Below, piece by piece: positions 27,645 to 36,271 of a DNA stretch of 64,000 bases. The notes beneath the pieces were generated by a model, which was not told the DNA's origin, made no database searches, and worked only from the letters and a program-made list of their open reading frames with translations. The translations under genes were made by a program, and so were the position numbers. The stretch covers positions 1 to 64,000 of the forward strand of contig NZ_LZKI01000047.1 of assembly GCF_001672755.1 (NCBI RefSeq), in the 5' to 3' direction. The stretch comes from Mycobacterium colombiense. Lineage in GTDB: Bacteria > Actinomycetota > Actinomycetes > Mycobacteriales > Mycobacteriaceae. Each line of letters begins with the position of its first letter. Position 1 is the stretch's first letter.

Positions 27645-29000
27645 GTGGTAGCTGGCCGCGTGCTGCGCCGACGCCGGTGTGGTCAGCGAGGACCCGCTCA
27701 GCTACCGATCCGTCATACTGAGTTGCCGGCAAGGCACGGTCCGCCCTGCCTGCCCATCACGACCACGATTGCGGGAGGCCGCGCCATCGAGCTGTCGCTA
27801 GCCGGGTTGCTTGAACCCCTTTCGGTGCAGACCTTTCTCGACGAGATATGGGCACAAAAGCACTACCACGTCGCGCGATGCCGGGACGGCTACTTCGACG
27901 GCCTGCTGCCGGGCTCCTCGGCCCTCGACCACCTTCTGGAGCTTTTTCGCCGGGAGCCACCGGCGGTGCGGCTGATGCGGGGCAAAGACAAGAAGGGCGC
28001 CGACAGCTACCGGCTCGGCGACGGCGGCCTCGACGTGGCCGCGATCCGCGGCGACTTTGCCGACGGTTACACGATTGTCGTGGACGCCGTCGAGCGTTAC
28101 TCGCGTAGCGTTGCGTCGCTGGCCCACGCCATCGAGGTTGAGCTGAACGTCCCGGTCCAGGTCAACGCCTACGCCACTCCCCCGGGCTCGCAGGGTCTGG
28201 TTCCCCACTACGACGACCACGACGTTGTGATCCTGCAGATCGAAGGATCCAAGGTCTGGCATCTGTATGCCGGTGTCGACATCCCACCGCACCGACTGCG
28301 GCGGGACGACAAGACGGTTCGGATCCGCGGGCTTCCCCCGCCCACGGATCTACGCCTGGAAGCCGGCGACGTGCTGTACCTGCCGCGCGGCCGGGTGCAC
28401 GCGGCCGAGACGCCGACGTCGGGACCATCGGTGCACCTGACCGTCGGTCTCCATACGCCCAGCGTCCTCATGCTGGCCATCGGAGCGCTGTATTCGGAGA
28501 GTTTGCGCAACGACGCCTTGAACGCCCGCCTCCCGTTACGCCATCTCGACGACGCCGATCTGCAGGCATCGATGAGCGCCATGCTGCGCGATGCGCTCCG
28601 CAGTGTCGAGGAGCCGAGCGCGGTACAGGGAGGCCTGGACACGCTGGCGGACGTTCTCGTCCGCCGCGGCCACTGTCCGCCGATCGGGCAGATCGCCGAC
28701 ACCGCAGGAATCGGCGCACAGACGATTGTCGAAAAGTATCGACCGCTCTACTCGCGCGTGAAAGCGGGCCCCGACGGTGTTGCGCTGCAGTTCGCGACGC
28801 TGTCGATACGTGCCGACTCCGATCACCAAGCCGCGCTGGAATTTATCGCAAAGAGCACCGCGCCATTCCGGATTGCCGACCTCCCGGGACTTGCAGCAGC
28901 ACAGCAGGTCGAGTTGGCGCGATCGCTTATCGTGAGCGGATACCTGGTTCGTCTGTCACCAACTGATCCCGAAACCGACTCGCCACATGGACCTGGCTGA
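27645..29000 (+). CDS. JmjC (Cupin_4) ribosomal-oxygenase-like 2-oxoglutarate dioxygenase
   Basis: Up to 451 residues. The start is uncertain: GTG 27645 opens the frame, GTG 27660 and TTG 27723 follow, and the conserved part begins near residue 48. The signature [25 protein letters not shown] (about 184-208) gives iron ligands His188 and Asp190, and [16 protein letters not shown] (about 241-256) gives the distal His252. This closely parallels human NO66/MINA53 and bacterial YcfD, Fe(II)/2-oxoglutarate oxygenases that hydroxylate ribosomal proteins. The C-terminal third looks like the family winged-helix region. Overlaps the next gene by 14 bp (operon) and is close to alternative ribosomal protein genes. 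Target inferred, not shown. Confidence 0.85.
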   Translation: MVAGRVLRRRRCGQRGPAQLPIRHTELPARHGPPCLPITTTIAGGRAIELSLAGLLEPLSVQTFLDEIWAQKHYHVARCRDGYFDGLLPGSSALDHLLELFRREPPAVRLMRGKDKKGADSYRLGDGGLDVAAIRGDFADGYTIVVDAVERYSRSVASLAHAIEVELNVPVQVNAYATPPGSQGLVPHYDDHDVVILQIEGSKVWHLYAGVDIPPHRLRRDDKTVRIRGLPPPTDLRLEAGDVLYLPRGRVHAAETPTSGPSVHLTVGLHTPSVLMLAIGALYSESLRNDALNARLPLRHLDDADLQASMSAMLRDALRSVEEPSAVQGGLDTLADVLVRRGHCPPIGQIADTAGIGAQTIVEKYRPLYSRVKAGPDGVALQFATLSIRADSDHQAALEFIAKSTAPFRIADLPGLAAAQQVELARSLIVSGYLVRLSPTDPETDSPHGPG

Positions 29001-29940
29001 GCTCGCCCGCTGGACGCCGGTGCGGCTGGACTTTTCCCGGCCTGTCCCGGAGGTTTTCTGGGCCGACCTGACGGAGGTGCGATTCGACGAACCGTTTTTC
29101 GACCGGACCGTGACGCGGTGGGCCGCATCCCCGGCCGCACGACCCCTCGTCAAAACCGGACTTGACGCGCTCGTCGCGCTCGACGGCGAGGCGTCACTCG
29201 AGCCGGCCGGCATCATCTTTCACCTCTCGCGATGCGGATCAACCTTGGTGTCACGGCTTTTGGGCACACTCCCGGGCGTTGTCGTCCTCAACGAACCGGC
29301 GCCGCTCAATCACCTGTTGGGGCTCGGCCCGCAACGGCTCAACGGGCCCGAGCTCGTGGCGGCCGTGCGGGTCCTGGTGCGAGCGCTGGGCCGACAGCGC
29401 CACGACGACGAGCGGCAGCTGGTGCTGAAGTGCTCCAGCTGGAACATCCGAAGGCGGGACATCCTTGCGGCCGCATTTGCGGACACACCGTGGATCTGGG
29501 TCCAACGCGATCCGGCCCGTGTCCTGGCCTCACTGCTGGCCAGACCGCCGGGGTGGCTTGGCCCGCAGGCACACCGCGCCGCACGGCGTTTCGGCATCGA
29601 CGAGGCCGCCGTCCCGGCCATGACGCGGGCCGAATATGCCGCGCGGGCCCTCGGCGCGATGCTGGAATCGGCCGCAGCCGATCCGGCCGGGCGCCTCTGC
29701 ATCGATTACGCCGACCTGCCGAGTGCGGTATGGCTCTGTGTGGCAACGCATTTCGGGTTCCACGCGGACGCTTCCGCCGTCGCCCGGATGGCCGAAGAAG
29801 CCCGGTTCGATGCCAAGAGCCCCGAGCCCCGCGTCTTCACCGGCGATATTCCCGAACAACGTCCCTTGACCGACGAGATCCGCGAAGCCGCACGGCGTTT
29901 CGCCGAGCCGGGCTACCGTGCGCTGGCCTCTCACGCATAG
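28987..29940 (+). CDS. P-loop sulfotransferase-like protein
   Basis: 317 residues from ATG 28987. GIIFHLSRCGSTLVSRLLG (about 75-93) is the 5'-phosphosulfate-binding loop of sulfotransferase-fold proteins, with Arg82, Ser85 and Thr86 in the expected places; the second half has RDPARVLASLL (about 174-184), resembling the 3'-phosphate-binding region. The usual reaction is transfer of sulfate from PAPS, but many bacterial members next to dioxygenases have no proven activity. It overlaps the JmjC gene by 14 bp, so the two are one transcription unit and perhaps act on one substrate. Its stop is 5 bp from the end of convergent rpmE2. Confidence 0.78.
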   Translation: MDLAELARWTPVRLDFSRPVPEVFWADLTEVRFDEPFFDRTVTRWAASPAARPLVKTGLDALVALDGEASLEPAGIIFHLSRCGSTLVSRLLGTLPGVVVLNEPAPLNHLLGLGPQRLNGPELVAAVRVLVRALGRQRHDDERQLVLKCSSWNIRRRDILAAAFADTPWIWVQRDPARVLASLLARPPGWLGPQAHRAARRFGIDEAAVPAMTRAEYAARALGAMLESAAADPAGRLCIDYADLPSAVWLCVATHFGFHADASAVARMAEEARFDAKSPEPRVFTGDIPEQRPLTDEIREAARRFAEPGYRALASHA

Positions 29941-29945
29941 GACTT

Positions 29946-30200
29946 TCACCTGCGGCCGTAGCGGCGGTGAAACTTCTGCACCCGGCCGGCGCTGTCGACG
30001 ATTCGACGGCCGCCGATCCAGAACGGGTGCGAGTCCGAGGTGACCTCGACGACGACCAGTGCATAGGTGCGCATGCCCTGCGGTGTTTGCCACTCGACGG
30101 TGCGCGAACTGGTCAGTGTCGATCGAGTCAGGAACATCGCACCGGTGGTGGCGTCCTGAAAGACGACGGGATGGTAGTCGGGATGAGTGCCGGGCTTCAT
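29946..30200 (-). CDS. rpmE2: 50S ribosomal protein L31 type B (zinc-independent)
   Basis: 84 residues, [20 protein letters not shown] onward, with the type B insertion ([12 protein letters not shown]) and no cysteine at all, so it lacks the CxxC zinc ribbon of ordinary L31. Under zinc limitation this form replaces the zinc-binding paralog and spares metal. ATG at 30200 overlaps the mrf stop (ATGA), so the two are co-translated from the Zur-controlled promoter upstream of mrf. Confidence 0.93.
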   Translation of the reverse strand: MKPGTHPDYHPVVFQDATTGAMFLTRSTLTSSRTVEWQTPQGMRTYALVVVEVTSDSHPFWIGGRRIVDSAGRVQKFHRRYGRR

Positions 30201-31396
30201 GAGAAATCCCCGTCCTGCTGGGTGTGCCGGGCCGTGTTGTCGGCGGCTTCCGCCCGGTCCGCGCACGGTTCTTCGTGCCAATCGCCGAACGGGTCGTGGT
30301 AGTCGATCCAGTCGCCGGGGCGTCGCATCTCCTCGTCGGTGAGCAGCGCGCCGCGCAGGGCGTCGAGGATGTCGGCGGGTTTCGCACCGCACACCAGGAT
30401 GGTCATCGCCGTGTGCCGATCGCCATGCCGGTCATCCCAGCGCAGTTCGGCGAAAGTCCTTCGCTCCGTGTCGATGCCGTCCAACTCGAGGTCGCCGAGG
30501 ACTGCCAGCCACTTGCCCGCCGAGCTGACCCGCAGCCCGGCGCCGGCCGATTCCAACCACATCGCCCGGTCGGGCTGACTGGCCAGCCAGAGCCGCCCCC
30601 GGGTCCGGATGACGCCGTCGAGCAGCAGATCCAGGCACGCGTGCAGACGCTGCGGATGGAAGGGGCGCCGGGAATTGAACTCCACCAAGCTGATTGGCCC
30701 GCGCGACTCCAGCGGCGGCTGACCGGACAGCAGCGGACCGTGCGGGTCGTCGCTGCGGCCGCGGCGCGCGTCGCGATACAGATCGGTCAGTGCGCCCTCG
30801 ATGCCGTCGGCGCCCACCCGAACGCGAGCGCGCGGGGACAGCCGGCGCAGCACGGCGGCGACGAACGGATTGGGCCGATCGAGCACCACCACGTCGGCGA
30901 ATTCGGCCTGGCCGATCACCACCTGAGCCTCGGTGCGCCCATCGTCCAAGTCGTCCTCACCGAGCGCCTGGTTCAACCATGCCGATGAATCGACACAGCT
31001 CACCACGGCGGCGATCGATACGTCCAGGGCCGCCGGACCGTCGATGTAACCCGGTGCCACCCGCACCCGAACGTGCTTGATCGCCAAACAGATTGGCTCG
31101 GGCTCCAACCAGGGTCCCAGGTGCACGACGATCCGGTCGACGTCGTCGCGCCGGTGCAGTTGACGCAACAACACCAGCAGGTCGTTGCGGATGGTGCACG
31201 AGACGCAGCCGTGCGCGAGTTCCAGGCCGGTCTCGTTGGACGTCAAGACGCCGTCGGACAGCGCGGTGGTTGTCCGGCGCACCACGTGACCGTCGAAGCG
31301 GTGCTCTACCACCAGCGTTCCCCGGGTGCGCAACAACGCACCCACGACCGGGTCGGTGTCCCTCTGGCCGGCGACCATGATGACGGGCGTCCGCAT
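30197..31396 (-). CDS. mrf: CobW/COG0523-like protein, MPY recruitment factor (Mrf)-type
   Basis: 399 residues from the ATG at 31396, chosen because AGGAGG lies at 31400-31405; a TTG at 31414 would overlap the Zur-like box. The N-terminal GTPase domain has no canonical Walker A ([14 protein letters not shown] in its place), but has [12 protein letters not shown] (Cys64, Cys67) where COG0523 metal chaperones have a Cys motif, and a CobW C-terminal domain (about 230-360) ending in a His/Asp/Glu-rich tail. Location with zinc-free ribosomal proteins and the degenerate P-loop match Mrf of M. smegmatis, which recruits the hibernation factor MPY to alternative ribosomes in low zinc. M. tuberculosis Rv0106 is the equivalent. 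Confidence 0.85.
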   Translation of the reverse strand: MRTPVIMVAGQRDTDPVVGALLRTRGTLVVEHRFDGHVVRRTTTALSDGVLTSNETGLELAHGCVSCTIRNDLLVLLRQLHRRDDVDRIVVHLGPWLEPEPICLAIKHVRVRVAPGYIDGPAALDVSIAAVVSCVDSSAWLNQALGEDDLDDGRTEAQVVIGQAEFADVVVLDRPNPFVAAVLRRLSPRARVRVGADGIEGALTDLYRDARRGRSDDPHGPLLSGQPPLESRGPISLVEFNSRRPFHPQRLHACLDLLLDGVIRTRGRLWLASQPDRAMWLESAGAGLRVSSAGKWLAVLGDLELDGIDTERRTFAELRWDDRHGDRHTAMTILVCGAKPADILDALRGALLTDEEMRRPGDWIDYHDPFGDWHEEPCADRAEAADNTARHTQQDGDFS

Positions 31397-31405
31397 CGTC
31401 CTCCT

Positions 31406-31426
31406 TATTGGCAATCATTTTCATCT
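31406..31426. promoter_or_regulatory. Zur-like box in front of mrf
   Basis: Contains CAATCATTTTCAT, with 16 of 21 positions identical to the perfect box before eccA3; the right half is strong, the left degenerate. It ends 10 nt before the mrf ATG and abuts the AGGAGG, so bound Zur would block transcription of mrf-rpmE2 at or next to the start site. Confidence 0.7.
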
Positions 31427-31460
31427 AGCCCTCTCATACGGTATCGTTCGTGACGGGCCT

Positions 31461-31481
31461 TGTCGAAAATCATTTTCAATA
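31461..31481. promoter_or_regulatory. Zur box in front of the alternative ribosomal protein operon
   Basis: Core CGAAAATCATTTTCAAT, centre C31471, eight of ten arm positions symmetric. It ends 17-20 nt before the rpmB start and lies 55 bp centre-to-centre from the mrf box, so the 100-bp divergent region carries one Zur site per direction. Confidence 0.82.
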
Positions 31482-31501
31482 AGCTGCAATGGAGGTACAT
31501 G

Positions 31502-31738
31502 GTGTCCGCCCACTGCCAGGTGACCGGACGGCGGCCGGGTTTCGGTAACGCGGTATCGCATTCCCACCGCCGAACGTCTCGGCGCTTCAACCCCAACATC
31601 CAGCTCAAGACGTACTACCTGCCGTCGGAGGGCCGCCGGATCCGCCTGCGGGTCAGCGCCAAGGGCATCAAGGTGATCGACCGCGACGGCATCGAGGCGG
31701 TGGTGGCACGACTTCGCCGCGAGGGGCAGCGAATCTGA
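31502..31738 (+). CDS. rpmB: 50S ribosomal protein L28 (zinc-independent paralog)
   Basis: 78 residues starting at GTG 31502, giving [16 protein letters not shown], the canonical L28 N-terminus; GGAGG at 31491-31495 is 6 nt from this GTG, against 3 nt from the ATG at 31499. It retains only one Cys (Cys5), not the zinc-binding set of the housekeeping form, and carries [20 protein letters not shown]. It matches the M. tuberculosis rpmB2 type. First gene of a five-gene operon with 1-4 bp overlaps or 2-bp spacing, induced by zinc scarcity through the upstream Zur box. Confidence 0.92.
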   Translation: MSAHCQVTGRRPGFGNAVSHSHRRTSRRFNPNIQLKTYYLPSEGRRIRLRVSAKGIKVIDRDGIEAVVARLRREGQRI

Positions 31739-31902
31739 TGGCACGCAACGAGATTCGCCCCCTGGTCAAACTGCGCTCCACCGCGGGAACCGGATACACC
31801 TACATCACCTGCAAGAACCGGCGCAACCACCCCGACCGCCTGGTGCTGCGCAAGTACGACCCCGTCATCCGCCGCCACGTCGAGTTCCGCGAGGACCGCT
31901 GA
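31738..31902 (+). CDS. rpmG: 50S ribosomal protein L33 (zinc-independent paralog)
   Basis: 54 residues, [36 protein letters not shown]..., too short to stand out among ORFs but unmistakably L33. It has a single Cys (ITCKNRRN) where the zinc form has two CxxC pairs, so it cannot build the zinc ribbon. ATG 31738 overlaps the rpmB stop by 1 bp. Replaces the zinc-containing L33 in low-zinc ribosomes. Confidence 0.93.
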   Translation: MARNEIRPLVKLRSTAGTGYTYITCKNRRNHPDRLVLRKYDPVIRRHVEFREDR

Positions 31903-31904
31903 AC

Positions 31905-32210
31905 ATGGCCAAGAAGTCCGAGATCGTCAAGAACGACCGCCGCCGCGCGACCGTGGCGCGCTACGCCGAACGCCGCGCCGAACTCAAGGAGATCATCCGC
32001 TCACCGGCGAGCACCGCCGCGCAGCGGGCGGCCGCACAGGACGAGTTGGCGCGCCAGCCCCGCGACGCGAGCGCGGTGCGGGTGCGCAACCGCGACGCCG
32101 TCGACGGGCGCCCCCGCGGTCACCTCCGCAAGTTCGGGCTGTCGCGGGTGCGCGTTCGCGAATTGGCGCATGCCGGGCAGCTTCCCGGTGTGCGGAAGGC
32201 GAGCTGGTGA
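31905..32210 (+). CDS. rpsN: 30S ribosomal protein S14 (zinc-independent paralog)
   Basis: 101 residues, the long, cysteine-free S14 form ([28 protein letters not shown]...), in contrast to the 61-residue zinc-binding type Z. The C-terminal [20 protein letters not shown] is the conserved S14 block. Two bases after rpmG, overlapping rpsR by 1 bp. Zinc-sparing replacement in the small subunit head. Confidence 0.94.
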   Translation: MAKKSEIVKNDRRRATVARYAERRAELKEIIRSPASTAAQRAAAQDELARQPRDASAVRVRNRDAVDGRPRGHLRKFGLSRVRVRELAHAGQLPGVRKASW

Positions 32211-32476
32211 TGGCCGGGAAAGCCGCGCGCACCCGCCGGCCCGCGCTACCGCCGGGCCGCTCACCCAAAAAGAATCTGCTGCACAGCCTGGGGCTGGAAG
32301 CGGTGGACTACAAGGACACCGCGACGCTGCGCGTGTTCGTCTCCGAACGCGGCAAGATCCGGTCCCGCCAAGTCACCGGTCTGTCCGTTCAGCAACAACG
32401 GCAGGTCGCGACGGCCATTAAGACCGCCCGCGAGATGGCGTTGCTGCCCTACCCCGGACGGCACACGGCGCGATGA
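32210..32476 (+). CDS. rpsR: 30S ribosomal protein S18 (zinc-independent paralog)
   Basis: 88 residues from ATG 32210 (a GTG codon directly before it is in frame). Core S18 motif is [38 protein letters not shown], without any cysteine, i.e. the C-minus form. It overlaps the following Cys-rich ORF by 4 bp (ATGA), indicating tight translational coupling. Confidence 0.93.
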   Translation: MAGKAARTRRPALPPGRSPKKNLLHSLGLEAVDYKDTATLRVFVSERGKIRSRQVTGLSVQQQRQVATAIKTAREMALLPYPGRHTAR

Positions 32477-32859
32477 CGCCTCCGCGCCGCGGCACCGATC
32501 GCCCCTTCACGGTGATCGTCTGCGCTGCTTGCGCGGTCGGCCACGAGCTGTCGATGATCGACGAACTGCGTCCCACCATCCGGCGCTGTCCGCACTCCAT
32601 GCTGGTCTCGGCCTCCTGCATGCTCGGACCGCTCACCTGTGCGTCGCGGCCGACCGGCGGCGTCATGGCCGTGGTGCAGCCCTGCACGAGCGATCGGTTG
32701 GCCTGCGGCGCGGCGCATTGGCTAGGCCCCATCGCCGACAGTGCCGCGGCCGCCGAACTGCGCGATTGGCTGGAGCGCGGGCAGTGGGAAAACACACCCG
32801 TCCCAGCCCCACTCAGGCAGCATGAGCGGTGGACACGCACCTTGAGCCGACGCAACTGA
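32473..32859 (+). CDS. Small cysteine-rich protein, thioredoxin-like ferredoxin type, in the zinc-free ribosome operon
   Basis: 128 residues, start overlapping rpsR by 4 bp. Seven cysteines: Cys17 and Cys20 in [10 protein letters not shown], then Cys39, Cys49, Cys56, Cys70 and Cys77 ([21 protein letters not shown]). The length, early CxxC and V-x-P-C...C spacing suggest a thioredoxin-like (2Fe-2S) ferredoxin fold, though the family spacing is not exactly matched. No membrane segment. Its place as fifth gene of a Zur-controlled operon whose other members avoid cysteine is striking; it might bind zinc or an iron-sulfur cluster. Its stop is 5 bp from the end of the convergent TIGR03943 gene. Function unknown. 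Confidence 0.72.
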   Translation: MTPPRRGTDRPFTVIVCAACAVGHELSMIDELRPTIRRCPHSMLVSASCMLGPLTCASRPTGGVMAVVQPCTSDRLACGAAHWLGPIADSAAAAELRDWLERGQWENTPVPAPLRQHERWTRTLSRRN

Positions 32860-32863
32860 TGGG

Positions 32864-33601
32864 TCAGTGCGGGTAGGCGTACGGGTTGGGTGGGGCGTCG
32901 ATGCGGGTGACCGCGGTGGCCTGCAGCGTGGGAATCGCCGGCGAATTCGGTTGCCGCGGTGCGGCTATGACTTGGCCCTGAACCCTGATCCAGGTGTTGT
33001 CCGGTAGCCCCGACGCACCCCCGGCCGCCGGCCCGCGCAGGTGGATGCGGGCCAGCTGAGCGTCGGCCGCGCAGCAGATGATGACGACGCGACCGAGGTC
33101 GACGCCCTGCGCCTCGTTGAGCACGAAACCGGTGACGCTGATCGACCGGTTCGTCAACGATCCGGTCGTGTCGTGCGCTGCGCGCATCAGCACCTCGGGC
33201 AGCGAGACGTCCGGGTCCGGCCCAGGCGGCAGCGGCGGAAATGCCTTGTTCAGAACGTTATTGGATACCGACGTCACCGACGGGGCGGCGGCCGAGGGCC
33301 GCAACGCGGGCGGCGCCACGAACATCAGCACCAGAACCGCGACCACAAGCATCCAGACGATGCCGGTCCGATGGGAATGCCCGTGGCCGTGATCGGCCTC
33401 CGCCTCACTCGCCCGCGGCCCGCCCCGGCGAATGTCGCCGACGATCGCCACCAGTGCCAAACCGATGAGCGCCACCGCTGACACGACCAGCCACGGCAAC
33501 AGCCCCGGCTTGACGTAACGCGTGAACACGCCCGACCCGGTGATCATGGCGATGCTGATGCCCACCAACAGCAGCACGGTGTTCTCGGCCTCGCGGCTCA
33601 T
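32864..33601 (-). CDS. TIGR03943-family putative permease subunit (DUF1980), His-rich
   Basis: 245 residues from ATG 33601, overlapping the permease stop by 1 bp. Three N-terminal membrane helices (about 9-27, 33-54 and 83-99) with a His-rich loop HGHGHSHR at about 73-80, then a periplasmic-side OB-like domain (VTGFVLNEAQGVDLGRVVIICCAADAQLARIHL). In Firmicutes such genes (YcgQ-type) pair with a DUF318 permease (YcgR-type). The His loop suggests metal binding. The longer reading frame upstream to 34279 is a permease shadow. Together with the permease it looks like a Zur-regulated metal transport unit; zinc as substrate is inference. Confidence 0.8.
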   Translation of the reverse strand: MSREAENTVLLLVGISIAMITGSGVFTRYVKPGLLPWLVVSAVALIGLALVAIVGDIRRGGPRASEAEADHGHGHSHRTGIVWMLVVAVLVLMFVAPPALRPSAAAPSVTSVSNNVLNKAFPPLPPGPDPDVSLPEVLMRAAHDTTGSLTNRSISVTGFVLNEAQGVDLGRVVIICCAADAQLARIHLRGPAAGGASGLPDNTWIRVQGQVIAAPRQPNSPAIPTLQATAVTRIDAPPNPYAYPH

Positions 33602-34593
33602 CAACGGGCCCCCAACACGAAAATCCCGATTGCGCAGGCGCTCGCGGTGGCCACCACGAATGTGCAGGGGGCGAAGCGCGCGGCGAACGCCCGGCCGAAC
33701 ATGCCCGCCTGCATCGCGAACAGCTTGACATCGACGGCCGGTCCGACGACGAGAAACACCAGCCGGGGCACCAGCGGCACCATCGTCATGCTGGCCGCCA
33801 CGAACGCGTCGGCCTCCGAACACAGCGCCAGCACCACCGCCAGGGCGGCCATCAGCGCGACGCCGAGCACGAGGTCGGTCGCCAGATGCGCGAACACCCA
33901 CTGCGGCACCACCACGTGCAGCAGGGCCGCTGCGGCCGCGCCGAGCACCAAATACGATGCGGCCTGCAGGAAGTCGTGACGCGCGGCCTCGGTGAAGACC
34001 ACCCATCTCGGCTCGGTCTGCGTTCCCGCGGCGGGCAGCCGACGGGTGATCCATTCCGGGCGACCCCACCGCGACCACGCCCAGCCCATGACGACCGCGG
34101 TCAGCAGCGAAGCCCCCATGCGGGCGAAGACCATCCTGGGCGCGCCCGGAAACGCCACCGCCGTGGCGACCAGGACGACCGGGTTGATCGCCGGCGCGGC
34201 CAGCATGAACGTCAACGCCGCGGCTCCGGTCGCGCCGCCTTCGCCGAACAGCCTCCGCGCCAACGGAACTGACCCACATTCACACCCCGGCAGTGCGACG
34301 CCGCCGACACCGGCCGCCACCACCGCCAAGGCCGGCCGGCGCGGCAACCAGCGCGCCAACCGCTGCGGCGATACGAACGTCGCGATCAGTCCGCTGACCA
34401 CGACCCCGAGCACCAGGAACGGGATCGCCTGCACGAAGACCCCGCAGAACACGGTGCCCATCGTGGAGAGCGACGCGCTGTTGAAGACGGCATTGCGCAG
34501 GGTCGTCGCGGCCAAAGCGCAGGCCAACAGGAGCGCCACCAGCACTTCCATCGACCCCAACCGCAATCTGCGCCCGGACTTCAGCGTCTCCAC
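33601..34593 (-). CDS. DUF318/ArsP-type permease, putative metal transporter
   Basis: 330 residues from GTG 34593 (ATG 34551 is a plausible later start). About eight membrane helices. Family signatures GVALPGCECGSVPLARRLF (about 100-118) and the symmetric CSEADAFVAASM (about 258-269) mark the two-repeat permease family (PF03773), with Cys in both. Members include ArsP and YraQ/YcgR. It is 74 bp downstream of a PPE gene that follows a Zur-like box, so PPE, permease and TIGR03943 probably form one zinc-responsive unit, although a GC hairpin at the PPE stop (34662-34678) could lower read-through. Confidence 0.8.
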   Translation of the reverse strand: METLKSGRRLRLGSMEVLVALLLACALAATTLRNAVFNSASLSTMGTVFCGVFVQAIPFLVLGVVVSGLIATFVSPQRLARWLPRRPALAVVAAGVGGVALPGCECGSVPLARRLFGEGGATGAAALTFMLAAPAINPVVLVATAVAFPGAPRMVFARMGASLLTAVVMGWAWSRWGRPEWITRRLPAAGTQTEPRWVVFTEAARHDFLQAASYLVLGAAAAALLHVVVPQWVFAHLATDLVLGVALMAALAVVLALCSEADAFVAASMTMVPLVPRLVFLVVGPAVDVKLFAMQAGMFGRAFAARFAPCTFVVATASACAIGIFVLGAR

Positions 34594-34667
34594 CGCGTCA
34601 TTATCTCAGCGCGGACCGGGACGGGGCCCAGGGACGAGCCCACGAGGCCAACGGGGCGCCCGGGGCG

Positions 34668-36230
34668 CTAGGCGCCCCCGTCGTCACCGTCCAGGCCCCA
34701 GGTGCCCGGCATCATCGGCAGCGTGGGTCCACCGCCGAACTCGTCGCCGGCCAGCGTGGTCAGCCCGGCCGCCGCAGTGGCTGTCTCCCGGCGGGCGGTC
34801 CCGGCGAACCCCAGCGTGCCGGCGCCCTGATCCGAAGCCAGCGAGGCGTCCCAGTCCGGGTCGACGTCGACATTCATGTCCATGAACTCGTCGCCGCGCC
34901 CGCGCTGTGTCGCGCGCCGGCGCCGGCGCGCGCGGGCCGCTTCTCGCGCGCTGGCCGCCGCCGCGGCGGCGGCGCTGTCGGGCTCCGGCGCTTTCCTCTT
35001 GGCGCTGGAGCTGGCGCTCGCGCCCATGCCCGAGCCGGTTCCCATGCCCGGGGGGCCGATGACGTAGGGCGGGAAGAACCCGGGTCCGGGGGCGGCAGCA
35101 GCCGGCGGCGCCGGTGGGGCACCGGCCACGGTGCTCGTCGTGGCGGTGGGCGCGGGCGCCGGGGCCGAGGCCGGCGCCGCGGCCGGCGCGACGGGGTCCA
35201 GGGCCGTGGCGATGGCCGGTAAGGCGGGCGGCGCCGGGGCGGGCAGCGGCAGAGGCGCCGGGACGGGCGCGGGGTGGGGTATGGCGGCCAGGCCGGCCAA
35301 CCCGGCGAAACCGCCGACGGCGCCGAACGGGGCGGCCGCGAGCAGCAGCGCGGGGGCCAACAGTTCGGGCTGGCTGGTGAAGATCTCGAGGATGTGCGTC
35401 GGCCAGTCGAACAGCGCCAGCTGGACCAGGTACTGGAATGCCAGCGCGGGATTGTGCACCAGGTAATAGCCGAACTGCTGGAAATCCTCCAGGAGTTCCA
35501 GCGCACGCACCACCCAGAAGATGGGTTGCCCGGCGTTCGTGTAGGCGTCGTAGTCCAACCCGTTGACGGTGCCCTGAGCGGGATCCCAGTTGATCCCGAA
35601 GTTCTTCAGGATCCTCGCGATGAAGTCGTCGAGCCAATTGTCGATCGTCGGGTCGTGGTCGGGATCTGATGAATCATCGCTTGAGGCATCGGATTTCATG
35701 ATGGGCGGCGCGGGATCGGGGTGCGGTGCCGACGTGACGGCGGCGGTGGACACCGCTTGGTAGGTGGACATCGTGGTGGCCGCCTGGGTCCACATCCGCG
35801 CATAGTCGGCCTCGTTGACCGCGATGGGAACCGTGTTGACCCCGAAGAAATTCGTCGCCAGAAGAGCACCGTGCACGACGTGGTTGGTGGCCAGTTCCGG
35901 CAGCGTGGGCATGGCGGTCAAGGCTGCGGTGTACGCCGCCGCGGCCACCTCGTGCCGGCTGGCGGCCGTGGCGCTGTCCGCGCTCGATTTCGCCAGCCAG
36001 GCCAGGTACGGCGCGTGCGCGGCCGCGTAGGACTCGCCGGTGGGCCCCTGCCATGCGCCGGCCTGGACTCCCGCCAGCAGCGTACTCAATTCGTCTGCGG
36101 CAGAAGAATATTCGGCACTCAGCTGTGACCAGGTACCGGCCGCGGCCAGCAATGGGCCGGGCCCGGGGCCACTGCTGAGCAGCGCGGAATGTAGTTCGGG
36201 CGGCGAGGCCATCCAAATTGGCGCCGTCAT
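34668..36230 (-). CDS. PPE family protein, PPW-type, in the zinc island (PPE3-like)
   Basis: 520 residues from ATG 36230 (GGAGTG Shine-Dalgarno about 6 nt before; a GTG at 36236 is the alternative). PPE domain about 1-180 with [29 protein letters not shown] and [21 protein letters not shown]; the middle has Asp/Ser-rich [15 protein letters not shown], a predicted amphipathic/hydrophobic region and Ala/Pro-rich linker; the end has an Arg-rich patch and [11 protein letters not shown], the PPW signature. Its nearest relation by place is PPE3 (Rv0280), also Zur-controlled. A GC-rich hairpin (7-bp arms) spans the stop codon. Likely secreted by ESX-3; no PE gene adjoins. Confidence 0.9.
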   Translation of the reverse strand: MTAPIWMASPPELHSALLSSGPGPGPLLAAAGTWSQLSAEYSSAADELSTLLAGVQAGAWQGPTGESYAAAHAPYLAWLAKSSADSATAASRHEVAAAAYTAALTAMPTLPELATNHVVHGALLATNFFGVNTVPIAVNEADYARMWTQAATTMSTYQAVSTAAVTSAPHPDPAPPIMKSDASSDDSSDPDHDPTIDNWLDDFIARILKNFGINWDPAQGTVNGLDYDAYTNAGQPIFWVVRALELLEDFQQFGYYLVHNPALAFQYLVQLALFDWPTHILEIFTSQPELLAPALLLAAAPFGAVGGFAGLAGLAAIPHPAPVPAPLPLPAPAPPALPAIATALDPVAPAAAPASAPAPAPTATTSTVAGAPPAPPAAAAPGPGFFPPYVIGPPGMGTGSGMGASASSSAKRKAPEPDSAAAAAAASAREAARARRRRRATQRGRGDEFMDMNVDVDPDWDASLASDQGAGTLGFAGTARRETATAAAGLTTLAGDEFGGGPTLPMMPGTWGLDGDDGGA

Positions 36231-36271
36231 AGGCACTCCTCAGGCTGGAAGGGTTACCAGACTGGGGAGCT

